DNA of 64,000 bases from Rattus norvegicus (lineage: Eukaryota > Chordata > Mammalia > Rodentia > Muridae): NCBI RefSeq assembly GCF_036323735.1, contig NC_086019.1:232670102-232734101 (forward strand), given 5' to 3'. A program made the translations under genes and the position numbers. The notes under the pieces are model-generated. The model was given only the letters and a program-made list of their open reading frames with translations. It had not been told where the DNA came from and did no database searches. Every line of letters starts with the position of its first letter. Positions within the stretch are counted from its first letter, which is position 1. Of the stretch, positions 24,779 through 35,316 are shown one piece after another.

Positions 24779-24842
24779 TATATGCAGAAGAACAGGCTAG
24801 TCTCTCAGGTTAGCACATATGAGTATATCCGAATCACTATAA

Positions 24843-24948
24843 TCTCCTGGGACAGAGCTACAGACACTTGTGAGCTGCTAGGAATAGAATCCTGAACCTC
24901 TGGAAGAGTAGCCAGTGCTCTTAACCACTGAGCCTTCTCTCCAGCCCT
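24843..24948 (-). mobile_element. B2/B3-type SINE fragment
   Basis: The reverse complement ends in the tRNA-like head: CTTAACCACTGAGCC then TTCTCTCCAGCCC at the right end. The 5' part of the element is intact and the tail is short. Confidence 0.8.
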
Positions 24949-24949
24949 C

Positions 24950-26987
24950 CTTACTTGCTGTAGTGCAGGGTTCCCTGTGATTCTATTTGCTGATTTTGAC
25001 CAACCTTCCCAGAGAGATCTGGCCTGTGACCTGTTTCTGTGATCTTACCCACCGTCACAGAGCACAAGGAAACAAAGCCAGCAAGAGTCTAGCTAGATGT
25101 TCCAAAGGCCCGATTTACCCATCTCTTCGTTGTGTTTTGCTTGACCAAGGTGGAGTTTTCGTTCATGCTCAAACAACTGCTAATGTTTGCACATTGGAAA
25201 GCCTCCCTTATGTGTTATATCACGACTTTGCTGGGAAGCGTGGGGAACGTGGAAATGGTGCAGGGAAACAGACCGGCCACGGCTTTTCCCGTTCGTGCCT
25301 GGCTCCCGTGACTGAATTCAAGGCAGACGTGTCTGGAAAACTTGACTGTCTGGAGGAGTGAATGGTTTTTGGTGCTGACATCCCTGGCTGTGGCTGTCCT
25401 GGAGCCTGAGGTAACACTTTGTTCTCCTCTTCCATTTTCTTCTTGGAACTGACCTTTCCCTTTCATGCCCCATTTTCTCTACAAGGAAGGCACAATCACC
25501 CAAATCTCAAACCTGTTTTATTTATTTGCCTCCGTGGGTCCAAAGCTTTGAAAGGACTTGCTTATCCAAGAAAGTGACACTCTCAAGCCTGCCCCTGTGA
25601 TGTCTGACAGGCCTGGAAGCTAACTGATTGATGGTTCTGAGTATCTCAGAAACCAGGATCAATTCATGCACGTATGAATGCACTGAAAAGACTCTCAGGG
25701 TCCTCGATGCTGCCTTCAGAACCACTGGCTAAGGGAGACAGAAGTAAGCCGCTCTCAATCATGTTCGTGATAACTCCAGAATGTTTGTGGTTCTGCCTTT
25801 ATTTCAGAGCCACATAATATCTGCCACGGTGCTGGGGCTCTCTATGCAGTGAGACAGGATTCTGTTTCTCTCTGGGGATGCTGACATTACTGGCTACGGC
25901 TTCCCTGGCAGCAGGCAAGAACTTGAAGGCTGTTCGGGGCCTTAAGGGTGCTGGAATTCCATCGGTTGACCCTATTGTGTGGATCCTCTTAGCGTAACAT
26001 GGTAAGCCCAAAGTGTCATTACCGAGGACACTCGTGTGACCCTTTCCCAAGTCCTCCATACTGTGGCTCTTCGTGGCCACAGAACTGTGATGTGTCCATG
26101 CCCTGGCTGTAGCTTTATCATGATTGACGGCCAGTGAGTGGGAAAATGCTACAGATATTCTGACCGGGGAGCATTTCTCAGTCTCCCTTCCCACCACCCA
26201 AGGGCCGATCTCTAAGCCTCACCGTGGGCTCAGGAGAACTTTTCCTCAAAATAGCCCTGCAAAACCATCCTTTCTCTGCACTACGCTAACCCTCTGCACG
26301 GTCTCCTGCGCGTCCTCTCAGCCATTCATTGCCTGTGTGCAGAAGGCCCAGAGTCACTAAGTCACTTTGGGTCACAGAAGGTTGGTGTGAACCTAGAACC
26401 CATCACCCTCCCTTTGCCCCAGGGAGACAGAGTCTGGCTCCTTGTGGCTTGCCTAGGCTGCCCCTGGGAACCCAAGACTCAGAGGCTTTTAACAGTCTAG
26501 ACTTCAGGGCAGACTCTGTGGGACCTCAGAGAGCGGGAGAGCTGGATAGTGGAGAGTGAAGCCCTGTCTAAGAAGAAACCGATGCTGCTTTGCTTTGACC
26601 AGCTATGGTGAGGTGGTTTTAGCTCGACATAAAATGGAGTAGTGTCCCCATAGGGAGACTTTGTTTTGTTCTTTCTGCTGCTTAGTAGTCCACATCCCAG
26701 CAGCCACAGCTCCCTGCTTCCAGTTCTAGGCCAGGCTCAAAGAGAAGAAACAGTCCCTTCGGTTTTGTTTGCTTTAGGAGTTATCTGTATCTTTTCAACA
26801 GGCCAAGCATCCATAGAATTTCTATGGGAAAACAAAATCAGGGTTCACAGTGAAGATTCTTCTTCCAGCCACCGAGAGCGAGCAGTGTTATTGCACTGGG
26901 CACCTCCCAGAAGAATCCTAGGCACACGGGAACAGAAGCACCCCCTCTCCCCTTCATCAGCAAAACATTGTAAAGCACACTCTAGGT
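24950..26987. other. Intergenic sequence, nothing recognised
   Basis: There are only short ORFs (the longest about 130 codons) without recognisable domains. No SINE or LINE is recognised. Confidence 0.5.
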
Positions 26988-27223
26988 CGGTGGTTTTCAA
27001 CCTGTGGGTCATGAGCTCTTTGGGGGGGTGGTGGTGGTTTCAAACAATCCTTTCTTAGGGGTTACGTATCAGATATACTGCATATCAGATATTTACATCA
27101 TGAATCATAACAATAGCAAAATAACAGTTATGAAGTAGCAAGGAAAATAATTTCACGGTTGGGGGTCACCATGACTTGAACTGTATTAAGGGGCTGCGGC
27201 GTTAGGAAGGTTGAGAACCTTTA
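26988..27223 (+). mobile_element. hAT-type nonautonomous DNA transposon, URR1-like
   Basis: Terminal inverted repeats are visible (GGTGGTTTTCAACCT at the left; AGGTTGAGAACC at the right). The interior contains the typical ACAGTTATGAAGTAGCAA and GGTTGGGGGTCACCA. It matches my memory of the rodent URR1/hAT-Charlie family. There is no transposase ORF. Confidence 0.8.
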
Positions 27224-27629
27224 GATGATTGTTCTATTCCCACCCCCTACCCCCTTGCAGGTCACCAGATGTTATCAAGAACTAGATTATTTCAAAATTT
27301 GCATATTGCTGCATTGTTCCGCATCTAGAGTGGGTTCCCCGGAAGTGGGATGAGTTTTTAGTTATGGGTTAGACATGTTAACAGTGAGTAATCTTAGACA
27401 GTTGTGCTCCGAGGCCAGAGCAAGTAGGAGTTAAATCCATAAAAGAGGAATTTCCAAGCCAAAGGCGACATGCCCTGGTCATTTACTAAATGTTGCCACA
27501 TTGTCCCCTACTGTTACGGTTCTGGTTTCTACTCCTACCAAGAAAGTCTGTGAATAACTGTTTTCCTACTCGGTCAAAGAAGAGTGCCTTGTAGTGTTCA
27601 TTGTTCACACTCTGAACATCTTGGTATGG
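27224..27629. other. Intergenic sequence, nothing recognised
   Basis: Unassigned sequence between the DNA transposon and the pyrimidine tract. Confidence 0.5.
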
Positions 27630-27940
27630 TCCCTCCCTTTCCCTCTCCTCTCTTCCCCTCCTTTCTCCTTCCCCTCCCTTCCCTTTTCTTCCCCTTCCCT
27701 CTCCTCCCTTCCTTTTCCTTCCTCTTCCCTCCCCTCCCTTCCCCTTCCTTCTCTTCCCTTCCCTCCCCTCCCTTCTCCCTCCTTCTCTTCCCTTCCCTTC
27801 CCCTCCCTTTCCTTCCTCTCCCTTCCCTTTTCCTCGCCTCTCTTCTCCTTTCCCCTCCCTCCCTTCCCTTCCCTTCCTTTCCCCTCCTGTACCCACCTTT
27901 CTCCCTTTTCTATTCCTTCTCTTTCCCCTTCTCTTTTGGA
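27630..27940. repeat. Polypyrimidine CCTTCCCT-rich tract
   Basis: About 310 bp of almost pure C/T on the + strand, composed of irregular CCCTTCC, CCTCC and TTCTCTT units. The Gly/Arg/Glu ORF on the other strand is an artefact. It has triplex (H-DNA) potential. Confidence 0.92.
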
Positions 27941-28045
27941 GCTGAGCAGTCAGTACCAGGGCCTCATGTATGCCGGGCAAATGCCCTGCTATTTAACTGT
28001 TCTGCCAACATTTCCGAGTCTTCTATTTAATCCATTAATTCATTT

Positions 28046-28150
28046 CTGAGTTTTGAGATGGGGGTCTCACTTTATGGCTTAGGCTGGCCTTGAACTCTTG
28101 ACCTTTCTATTCAGCTTACTGGATGCTGAGATCTGCAGGCTAGCCCCACA
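28046..28150 (-). mobile_element. Old B1 SINE fragment
   Basis: GAGATGGGGGTCTCACTTTA, then GGCTGGCCTTGAACTCTTGA, is the reverse complement of the 3' half of a B1. It is diverged and truncated. Confidence 0.7.
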
Positions 28151-28175
28151 TTCTATGCCAGGAGTGCCTTGTGTT

Positions 28176-28374
28176 CTCTTGTTTTATTATTTTTTATTAT
28201 TTATGAATTTATTTTATGCTGAGAACTCAATCTGCATGCACACTTTCATGCCAGAAGAGGGCATTGGATTCCATTACAGATGGTTGTGAGCCACCATGTA
28301 CTTGCTGGGAATTGGACTCAGGAGCTCTGGAAGAGCAGCCAACGGTCTTACTGTCGAGCCCTCTCTCCAGCCCG
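28176..28374 (-). mobile_element. B2-family SINE
   Basis: The reverse complement shows the A/T-rich tail on the left, CAGATGGTTGTGAGCCACCA in the middle and the head CCCTCTCTCCAGCCC on the right. It is nearly full length. Confidence 0.92.
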
Positions 28375-28726
28375 CTCTGTGTTCTCTCACTGGGAATGAA
28401 GGTGCACAGCTTTTCGTGCTTTAGAGCCATGAATCTCAACAGCAATGCGGCTTCGGGGACCGCAGCTTCCCACAGATCCTTGACCAGACTCAAAGTTGGC
28501 AGAACTTACTGTGGTCAGGCAGGCAAATGAAGAGATGTGTCATGGCTTGTTGGTCTCCTCTGTGTCTTGGTCACCCAATCACAGCTACACAGGCTGATGG
28601 CGCCATCTATCTATGGTAGGGGGACTTTGGGACCTAGCCCACGTGAGCTCTCCTGTCTTCTGTGGAAGTTTATTGGCCCATGGGATTCTTTTTTGTTCTA
28701 CTTAGTATCATGTGGAGTAAGCATGT

Positions 28727-28730
<4 letters not shown>

Positions 28731-28772
<42 letters not shown>

Positions 28773-28848
28773 GAGCTGGGGACCGAACCCAGGGCCTTGC
28801 GTTCTTGCTAGGCAAGCGCTCTACCGCTGGGCTAAATCCCCAACCCCC
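28731..28848 (-). mobile_element. ID SINE with target duplication
   Basis: A T run (long tail) is followed by GGAGCTGGGGACCGAACCCA and ends in AAATCCCCAACCCCC. Flanking direct repeats AAGCATGTCTCT are at 28719-28730 and 28849-28860. The tail is unusually long (about 40 T), suggesting a young copy. Confidence 0.96.
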
Positions 28849-29360
28849 AAGCATGTCTCTTTTTGATTAATCTGAAAGAATAGCTGGAAAAGGAAGTGAG
28901 ATGAGTCTCAGCTTACACATCCCATCTGTCAAGCAGCTGTGACCTCTGCCTTTTGGCTAAGCAAGTCATGTCACCAAGGCAGATAATGTCCTCTCACCCC
29001 ACTCCACAGTTTGCTTTTAGTTCTGGGAATTTAACCTAGCAAATACTACGTAAGCACTCCGCCACCAAAGTCAACTCTCTGGGGAAGTTTTCTGCTCAGA
29101 AGTGAGTCAGGTGTGCCTGTCACAGGCAGCCATTCTTACCTGCCACACAGCACCTAGAGACGGATCCAACAGGCATTTGTAAAACTATATACATCTCAGC
29201 AACCCTCAGTTTCTCCACAAATAAGGCCACCAGGTGGCAACGATCAAGTGATATAATGAGCTTAAAATTCTCATTATATTTCTTTTCACCTAAGCTCTCA
29301 ATATATACCAACTGAGTAAAAGTGAAAAGGGGAAGAAGGGACATTAAGATGATCGGCAAG

Positions 29361-29449
29361 GGGGTTGGGGATTTAGCTCAGTGGTAGAGCGCTTGCCTAG
29401 CAAGCGCAGGGCCCTGGGTTCGGTCCCCAGCTCCGAAAAAAAGAAAAAA
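29361..29449 (+). mobile_element. ID SINE nested in an older SINE
   Basis: A full-length ID (GGGGTTGGGGATTTAGCTCA to CCCAGCTCCG plus A-rich tail) is flanked by AAGATGATCGGCAAG on the left and AAGATGGATCGGCAAG on the right. The duplications differ by one inserted base. Confidence 0.95.
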
Positions 29450-29577
29450 AAGATGGATCGGCAAGTAAAGGTGATTGCCACCGAGTCTGACGAACTAAAT
29501 TCAAATCCTGAGGACCTAGTCTCTAGCAAGTTGTTCTCTGACTTCCACTCAAAATAAATAAATAAACAACAAAAAAG
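29450..29577 (+). mobile_element. B3/B4-type SINE remnant interrupted by an ID
   Basis: GCAAGTAAAGGTGATTGCCA, then TCAAATCCTGAGGACC and CTCTGACTTCCACTC, resembles the rodent B2/B3/B4 superfamily in + orientation. It ends in an AAATAAATAAAC tail. Its head was separated or lost at the ID insertion. Confidence 0.65.
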
Positions 29578-29589
29578 GAACAACCCCCC

Positions 29590-30400
29590 CTCTCCCCTCC
29601 TGCCCCAAATCACCAGTGTTTGAGAACACACAAAAGACTCCCTATCTTGCAAAAAGAGCACCCCATACCACCCCACCACACAGAACGCCCTTAGGATGTT
29701 AATAGGTCCTAAGCAAAGTGAGCAGTTGCTGCCCGGTGGAAACCAGCTTTGCAAGTATTTTCTCAGTCGACCTTCCCACCAATGACTGAAAGATCCAAAG
29801 ATTGCTTGCTGCCTGGAGAAGGGCTCGACACAAAAGCCACGCCCGCGCGGCGCTTTCCCCGGGCCTACAGCGCCATCTTGTGGTGCTATGGCATCAATAC
29901 AATTTGGCTTTTGCATCCTACTCAGAAACACCCAGCCGTTCCCAAGGATCCCTGCGTTAGAGTTGTAGTCGGTCTTTCATGCTCACAAGTAAAAGCACAG
30001 TTGTTAGGTGAGCAGTCTTCTACCAATTTCCCGGATGGCGGACTATTTCTCGCTGTTTTTCACTTGTTGGTCCCATGTCAGTCCCGTTCCTCGGACGTTG
30101 TAGCTGTTGCCATTGTAAAATACACCTTTTGATGTGATTAACTTATCTACAGGAGAAGCACTGACCTGAGATATAACCATTGAGCTTTGTTTAGGGTTTA
30201 GACAAAGTAAGCCATAGTTTACACTGTGTGAATTCTGAGTCTCTGTAATCAGGACTCGACAACATCAAGATCTAGTACTTAAGTTGTGTCTTGTTCTTTG
30301 ATGCTGTAAGCTCATACGCAATGTTTAGAAAGCACAGTCTAAATCCTTTACTTATCTGCACCTGGCAGGGATCTGCCACCCTGTGGAGATGACAGTGGCC
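29590..30400. other. Unassigned sequence with a local CpG cluster
   Basis: No gene is recognised. A short CpG-dense patch occurs at about 29836-29872, directly left of a CTCF-like motif. The rest has no recognisable repeats. Confidence 0.45.
29868..29883 (-). promoter_or_regulatory. CTCF-like motif
   Basis: The - strand reads CCACAAGATGGCGCTG, a good match to the CTCF core; the AAGATGGCG part also resembles a YY1 site. It is adjacent to a CpG-dense patch. Occupancy is inferred. Confidence 0.5.
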
Positions 30401-30430
30401 ACCGTGACAGTCTGAAGCCACCAGATCCTT

Positions 30431-30535
30431 TTTTTTTTTTTTTTTTTGGTTCTTTTTTTCGGAGCTGGGGACCGAACCCAGGGCCTTGCGCTTCCTAGGT
30501 AAGCGCTCTACCACTGAGCTAAATCCCCAGCCCCA
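30431..30535 (-). mobile_element. ID SINE with target duplication
   Basis: A reverse-complement ID with a T-rich tail on the left and AAATCCCCAGCCCC on the right. Perfect 16-bp direct repeats AAGCCACCAGATCCTT flank it (30415-30430 and 30536-30551). Confidence 0.97.
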
Positions 30536-30962
30536 AAGCCACCAGATCCTTAAGAGGATGGAGCCAGCTAATTCCACCCTCTTCCTGCCGTGAGGTCTCA
30601 GAACTAGCAGTACAGGGGTGGAGAGAGGGGTAAAGATGCAGACTTCATACTTGTCGCTACTGCTCAGAGTCTTGGTCTTTTGATTATCTGGTGATATAAC
30701 GTGAATCTCTCTGACTTTGGGGCCAGCATGATGTATAAAATATTACAGACCATTCAGAATTGCATGGTGAGACCCCGCCTAAAAACACGTGTAAAACTCA
30801 CAGAGACCAGCAATGCTGTTCGCTCTCATGGGACCTTGGCACACCATAGGGAGCATCCCGAGTTTTGGGTGTCTGGCATCAGCTAACTAATATCACTGGA
30901 ATCTTTGGGAATGGGGATGAAGTTGGATGGAATACATTTTGGACAGGACCATCCAGTTAGAC

Positions 30963-31289
30963 CAGTGGTTCTCCACCTTCCTTTTTTTTGGCTCTTTTTT
31001 TTCGGAGCTGGGGACCGAACCCAGGGCCTTGCGCTTCCTAGGCAAGCGCTCTACCACTGAGCTAAATCCCCAACCCCGGTTCTCCACCTTCCTAATGCCC
31101 TTCAATACAGTTCCTCATGCAGTGGTGACCCCTGCCTCCAACAAAATTATTGGTGCTCCATAACTGTAATCTTGCTACTGTTATGAATTGCAATGTAAAT
31201 ATCTGATATGCAGACTATCTGTTATTCAATCCCCATAAACGGGTTGTTTAATCCCAAAGGGGTCACCACCCACATATTGAGAACCGCTG
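30963..31289. mobile_element. URR1-like hAT remnant interrupted by an ID
   Basis: The left terminus CAGTGGTTCTCCACCTTCC and the right terminus TTGAGAACCGCTG form an inverted repeat of the hAT-Charlie/URR1 type. The interior retains GCTACTGTTATGAATTGCAA and AAAGGGGTCACCACCCACA. An ID element (30983-31077) splits it near the left end, so the DNA transposon is the older of the two. Confidence 0.75.
30983..31077 (-). mobile_element. ID SINE nested in a hAT element
   Basis: A reverse-complement ID (T-rich tail, GGAGCTGGGGACCGAACCCA, AAATCCCCAACCCC). A 16-bp duplication GGTTCTCCACCTTCCT lies at 30967-30982 and 31078-31093. Confidence 0.97.
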
Positions 31290-31671
31290 AGTTAGATGAC
31301 CCTTCCCTCATAATGATGCCAGGGACCACTGATCTTGCCTGAAGGAAGATTTCACAGAGGCAACACGAACCATCCAATCTCAGCCACGTTTGTCTGATAG
31401 CAAAAGGTGCAGATTCCTGATAGAGTTCTTAAAACTCAGTGGCCATGAAATTACACAGAGGATCCTGGCACGGACCAGAGGGGAACCTACTGACTTTATT
31501 CTGCCCACCAGAGGGGCTCCAAGGAAAGAAGAGCAGCAGTTAAGTCTGAGGCTCCGGCTGGTCTCCTCAAATGTGAGAAAGAAACTCGCTGAGGAAGCGA
31601 GCGGTCTCAAGGACTGCACTTGCGAGTTGCTGTGTGAATCCATAGTCTCCACTTCAAAGGTCAGCCAGCCT
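31290..31671. other. Unassigned sequence left of the CCAAT minisatellite
   Basis: A 135-codon open frame runs from 31390 through this stretch into the minisatellite. It has no recognisable domain and its C-terminal part is encoded by the tandem repeat, so I do not call a gene. The stretch could be part of an old LTR element but I cannot name it. Confidence 0.4.
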
Positions 31672-31838
31672 CTCCAGCTGCCAACCAATCGGCAATACGC
31701 TCCAGCTTGCCAACCAATCAGCAATACCCTCCAGCTGTCAACCAATCAGCAGTACTCTCCAGCTGCCAACCAATCAGCAGTACTCTCCAGCGGCTAACCA
31801 ATCAACAATACCCTCCAGCTGCCAACCAATCAGCAATA
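31672..31838. repeat. 28-bp minisatellite carrying CCAAT boxes and E-boxes
   Basis: Six imperfect tandem copies of a 28-bp unit (ACCAATCAGCAATACCCTCC plus AGCTGCCA). CCAAT starts at 31685, 31714, 31742, 31770, 31798 and 31826, spaced 29, 28, 28, 28 and 28 bp. Four copies also keep the E-box CAGCTG (31675, 31732, 31760, 31816). The CCAATCAG core matches the NF-Y consensus. It may be a regulatory array or simply a slippage product of an LTR promoter segment. Confidence 0.9.
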
Positions 31839-32412
31839 GGCTCACCTGGTGGTCTCCCTTTCCCGCACCCCACCCTCTAATCTTCCGAAGTGACCCACTT
31901 CCCCACAGTAGCCTTCCATAGCTTGGCTGGTGGCGGACCAGCACAGTTTTTCCAGCACAGGATTCCAGCCTTTTTCAGATATGGAATGGTGTTCTCATTC
32001 CTTCGAGAAACTGAGGAATGAAAAGGTCAAAGTCAAATGAAGAGGTGAATGGTGAGAAGTAAAAAGTGTAAATCAGAGGTAAGAAAAAATAACTAGGAGA
32101 CTTTAATCACTCATTAGCACATACGTGTATAAGACGACCTATCTATCCCAGCAGGACGCATTTGGGGATAAGCTGGGAAGAAGTTGAAGAAGCTTCATTT
32201 CCTGGTCTCAGTTTGCCAGAAGGGAAGCGCCAGCATCGATTGGTTGGCTTACAAAAGCTTGTTCACTCAGTTGCACTGTTGATATTTTAATAGTTCTGCT
32301 TTCTTCATTCAGTCTTATTCTAGTGTTATGTGCTAGCACAGCTAGATACGATGTTCATGTCTTCACAGCTTCCTAAAAGATTTTAGTAAGCATACAGAAT
32401 AATGCACCCCCC
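31839..32412. other. Intergenic sequence, nothing recognised
   Basis: Unassigned single-copy sequence. Confidence 0.5.

Positions 32413-32464
<52 letters not shown>
32413..32464. repeat. (CA)n microsatellite
   Basis: A pure CA run of about 26 units directly adjoining a B1 on its right. Confidence 0.95.
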
Positions 32465-32466
<2 letters not shown>

Positions 32467-32583
32467 GTTTCTCTGTGTAGCCCTGGCTATCCTGGAGCTC
32501 ACTCTATAGACCAGGCTGGCCTCGAACTCAGAAACCCATTTGCTTCTGCTGGGATTGAGGGAGTGCACACCACTGCCTGGCTG
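32465..32583 (-). mobile_element. B1 SINE
   Basis: GGGTTTCTCTGTGTAGCCCT, then GACCAGGCTGGCCTCGAACT and CACCACTGCCTGGC, is the reverse complement of B1 (7SL-derived). It is nearly full length. The adjoining CA run probably arose from its A-rich tail. Confidence 0.93.
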
Positions 32584-32699
32584 AAATGTGCCATTTCCAT
32601 GCACGTTCACTATCACTCGCTGCCTGTCACCCCTCTTTGTCCTCATTCCTCTGACCCCCTTCTTCCCCACGAATAATCCCCCTTCTGCCTTGTCTCTTG

Positions 32700-32755
32700 C
32701 ATATACATACATGCATACACATACATAAACACATACACACACACACACACATATG
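32700..32755. repeat. CATA/CA-rich microsatellite
   Basis: Irregular ATACATAC units pass into a short CA run. Confidence 0.85.
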
Positions 32756-32814
32756 ATCCAGTGTATGACGGGGGAAATATTTGTTTCTTTTTTCCTTCTT
32801 TTGTCCCCCACAGG

Positions 32815-33190
32815 ATCCTTCCCCCAACACTGCTCCTTGGTACTTTTGTCTCTTATTTTAAATCTAGATTCTGTATATTAGAGAAAATGTGCTATTTGTC
32901 TTTCAGAGTCCAGTTTATTTTTCTTTTTATTTATTTATTTATTTTTTTGGAGCTGAGGACTGAACCCAGGGCCTTGTGTTTGCTAGGCAAGCGCTCTACC
33001 ACTGAGCTAAATCCCCAACTCCCCGTTTATTTTTCTTAACATGGTGGTCTCCAGTTCCATCCATTTCCCTGTAAGTGACACAATGCTGTTTTTCTTCGTA
33101 CCTCAATAAAACTCTACATACACGAATGCATGCCATATCATCTTCACCCATGTGCCTGTTGATGCTCACAAGTCTTAAACCAATGCAGAT
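32815..33190 (-). mobile_element. Old L1 fragment interrupted by an ID
   Basis: The reverse-complement L1 context is recognisable on both sides of the ID: GCTATTTGTCTTTCAGAGTC on the left, and AACATGGTGGTCTCCAGTTC followed by CATCCATTTCCCTGTAA on the right. The two halves are contiguous once the ID is ignored. The ends are approximate. Confidence 0.65.
32926..33024 (-). mobile_element. ID SINE nested in an old L1
   Basis: A reverse-complement ID with a TTTA-rich left tail, GGAGCTGAGGACTGAACCCA and AAATCCCCAACTCCCC. The duplication GTTTATTTTTCTT is at 32913-32925 and 33025-33037. Confidence 0.95.
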
Positions 33191-34605
33191 ATAAAAAAAA
33201 AACAGCTCATGAAACTCAGATCAGCAGCCATTAAAAAATAGATTCCAAGTATAAGGAACAAAACCATACCCACACAAAAACAGACACACTTGCACACAAG
33301 CACACACACACATCTCTGCAGAGCAAAATGCATTCTGTAAGACGAACACAATCGTGTCTTCAACGTCAGGATCAGAATTAAAACATGCCTGGTATCTCAG
33401 AACTTCTATTTTTTCCCCTCTCGATTCATTTTATTTCCATTTCTTTTGGTGGGCATGGGGCGTGGGCAGGGCTCTGGACACACAGGTGAGTAATCTGCTA
33501 CTGAGCCGAGCCCCAGTGTTCTCAGTCTGGTTTCTCAGATTTCCACTCAGTTGGTACCTAGCTGTAATTTGTTTTCATTTTGTGTGTTGTTTCTGGTCTT
33601 TGGCATCTAGGAACACGGCTTTGGTGACCATACGTAGAGACACCAGTTATGTCTGTACGTAGAGGCAGAACACATTTGGTTTGGAGAGATGCTACTAGTT
33701 GCCCATAAATTTGTGTAAGTTTGTCTTGCCCCAACAGAACATGAGGTTCACAGATGTTCCGTGTCCTTGCCAACGGTTGGTGCTCCCCATCTTTTTATCT
33801 GTCCTGGGGGTGGTTGGGATTATCTCCCTGTAATTTCGTGTCTCTTCCCTGAGGAGGGATGTTCTTGGGCACCATTGCACACGTTTGTGAGTGGTTTCCT
33901 GTTGTACTTGGCCTGTTTCTCCTCTTCATGGTGTTTGCTCATTAAAACTGGTCCATCTTTCTTTTCTTATTGATTGGCATCACCCTTTATATTCTGTGAT
34001 TTTGAGCCTATAGGTGGGTGTATTAATTAATAATTCTTGATTTTAGACGATGTCTCCCATTTGGAATGTAGTCTGTGTGCTCATCTAGGACTTGCGCTGC
34101 CTCAGGGAGGAACTGCGGTCCATCTGGAATCAATCTTTGGTGGAGGGTGAGGTAAGGTTTGAGTCCATTTCTCCACAGTCTGCAGTTCTAGTTGACCTAG
34201 CACCCCTTACCTGCCGATGCTATCCCAATTTTCACCGATGCTGTAAATAAGGCAATAGTAAGAAGGCGGCTTTCTGGTCAGTCTTAAGACCATGAAATTT
34301 TTAGACTGTCATATCACACTGTCTTAGATGGGTCATGATTCATCTCTGTATCTTGTCATATGAGCCTTTTGGTTTTGTTATGACTTGGTTGAATGTTCTC
34401 AGCCATTTGCATTTCTAACTGAGTTTTAGATTTATATTGTCAATCTGGTCAGCACAAAGCTATGGGTTTTCCCTCTGTTCCCACCTGGTCAATACTGGAA
34501 GTTCAGCCCTGTGCCCACGGCAAGAGCTTACACTGAGCTCCGCCCCTTGGCAGTGCCTGTGACAGTTTTGCAAACACATTTGGGGACTGATATCTCTACG
34601 ATACA
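33191..34605. other. Unassigned intergenic sequence with weak L1 similarity
   Basis: Includes a CA-rich patch (about 33270-33315). Around 34140-34215 the text TTTGAGTCCATTTCTCCACA and CAGTTCTAGTTGACC resembles an old reverse-strand L1, but it is too diverged to delimit. No gene is seen. Confidence 0.4.
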
Positions 34606-34793
34606 GAAGCTAGTGAGGGCACACCTGATAATCTCGTTTGTCCTTGGAAATCAACCAGAACAAGCCATGCAGGAGGATGAGCCAGCCCCTCCCTCCAGCA
34701 GACCTGCAGGAGGGCTCTCAGGGGACCCCAGTTCACTAAAGTCTTTAATAACCTTCACCTGTCAACATGAAGCATGTTTCTGGCTGTGAACTC
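34606..34793 (+). repeat. Arm A of a 188-bp inverted duplication
   Basis: The 188 bp from GAAGCTAGTGAGGG to TCTGGCTGTGAACTC match, without gaps and with about 12 mismatches (about 94 % identity by eye), the reverse complement of 39493-39680. Flanks on both sides do not match. I cannot assign a repeat family; it may be two copies of an unrecognised interspersed element or a real local duplication. Confidence 0.85.
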
Positions 34794-34954
34794 TTTTTTC
34801 TACAGGCTGTTTTTTGTTTTGACTCAGACTGTATCTCACCATGCATTTAAAGCTTCACTAATTATGTTCAGTAATAATTTATGGTATTTCATAGAGAAGT
34901 CATATTTTCCAGGGTTATTTCTAGATATCGTTTTCTTTTTAAAAGTTTTGTATT

Positions 34955-35152
34955 CGTTTTAATTATGCGTGTGTCTGTGTGTGAGCATGTGCCCATGAGT
35001 GTGAGGGGAGAGGGAGGCCAGTGGCATTTAAATAACCCTGGACTGGAGTTAGAGGCACTTGTGAGATCTCTGCTGTGGGTGCTGGGAACTGAACTCAGGT
35101 CCTCTGAAAAAGCAGCCCTTGCTCTTAACTGTTGAGCCGTCTCTTTAGCTCC
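34955..35152 (-). mobile_element. B3-type SINE
   Basis: The reverse complement shows GTGCTGGGAACTGAACTCAG, then CTTGCTCTTAACTGTTGAGCC and GTCTCTTTAGCTCCC at the tRNA-like head. The left part has GTGTGTGAGCATG-type sequence typical of B3. It is diverged. Confidence 0.8.
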
Positions 35153-35174
35153 CAGATATCTTGGGGCCAGGCAG

Positions 35175-35316
35175 GGTTGAGACAGGGTCTCGCTATTATG
35201 TAGCTCTGGCTGTCCTGGGACTTGCAATGTAGACCAGTCTGACCTCAAACTCACAGAGGTCCACCTGCCTCTGCCTCCCGAGTCTAGGATGAAAGGCAGG
35301 CACCACCACGGCCAGC
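35175..35316 (-). mobile_element. B1 SINE
   Basis: GAGACAGGGTCTCGCTATTA, then GTAGACCAGTCTGACCTCAA and CAGGCACCACCACGGCCAGC. Reverse-complement B1, full length, diverged. Confidence 0.9.

Noticed and set aside
27486..27980. 164-codon Gly/Arg/Glu-rich ORF on the - strand
   Set aside because: Generated by the polypurine strand of the CCTTCC tract.
29361..29449. tRNA-Ala-like sequence with A and B boxes (also at the other ID copies)
   Set aside because: It is the head of an ID SINE with tail and target duplication, not a tRNA gene.
31505..31520. CCACCAGAGGGGCTCC as a + strand CTCF site
   Set aside because: It departs from the core at the GGC positions; too weak without a matrix score.
31390..31797. 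135-codon ORF
   Set aside because: No domain is recognisable and its C-terminal third is encoded by the minisatellite.
31672..31838. Regularly spaced direct repeats resembling a CRISPR array
   Set aside because: The 28-bp units are head to tail without unique spacers, in mammalian DNA; it is a minisatellite.
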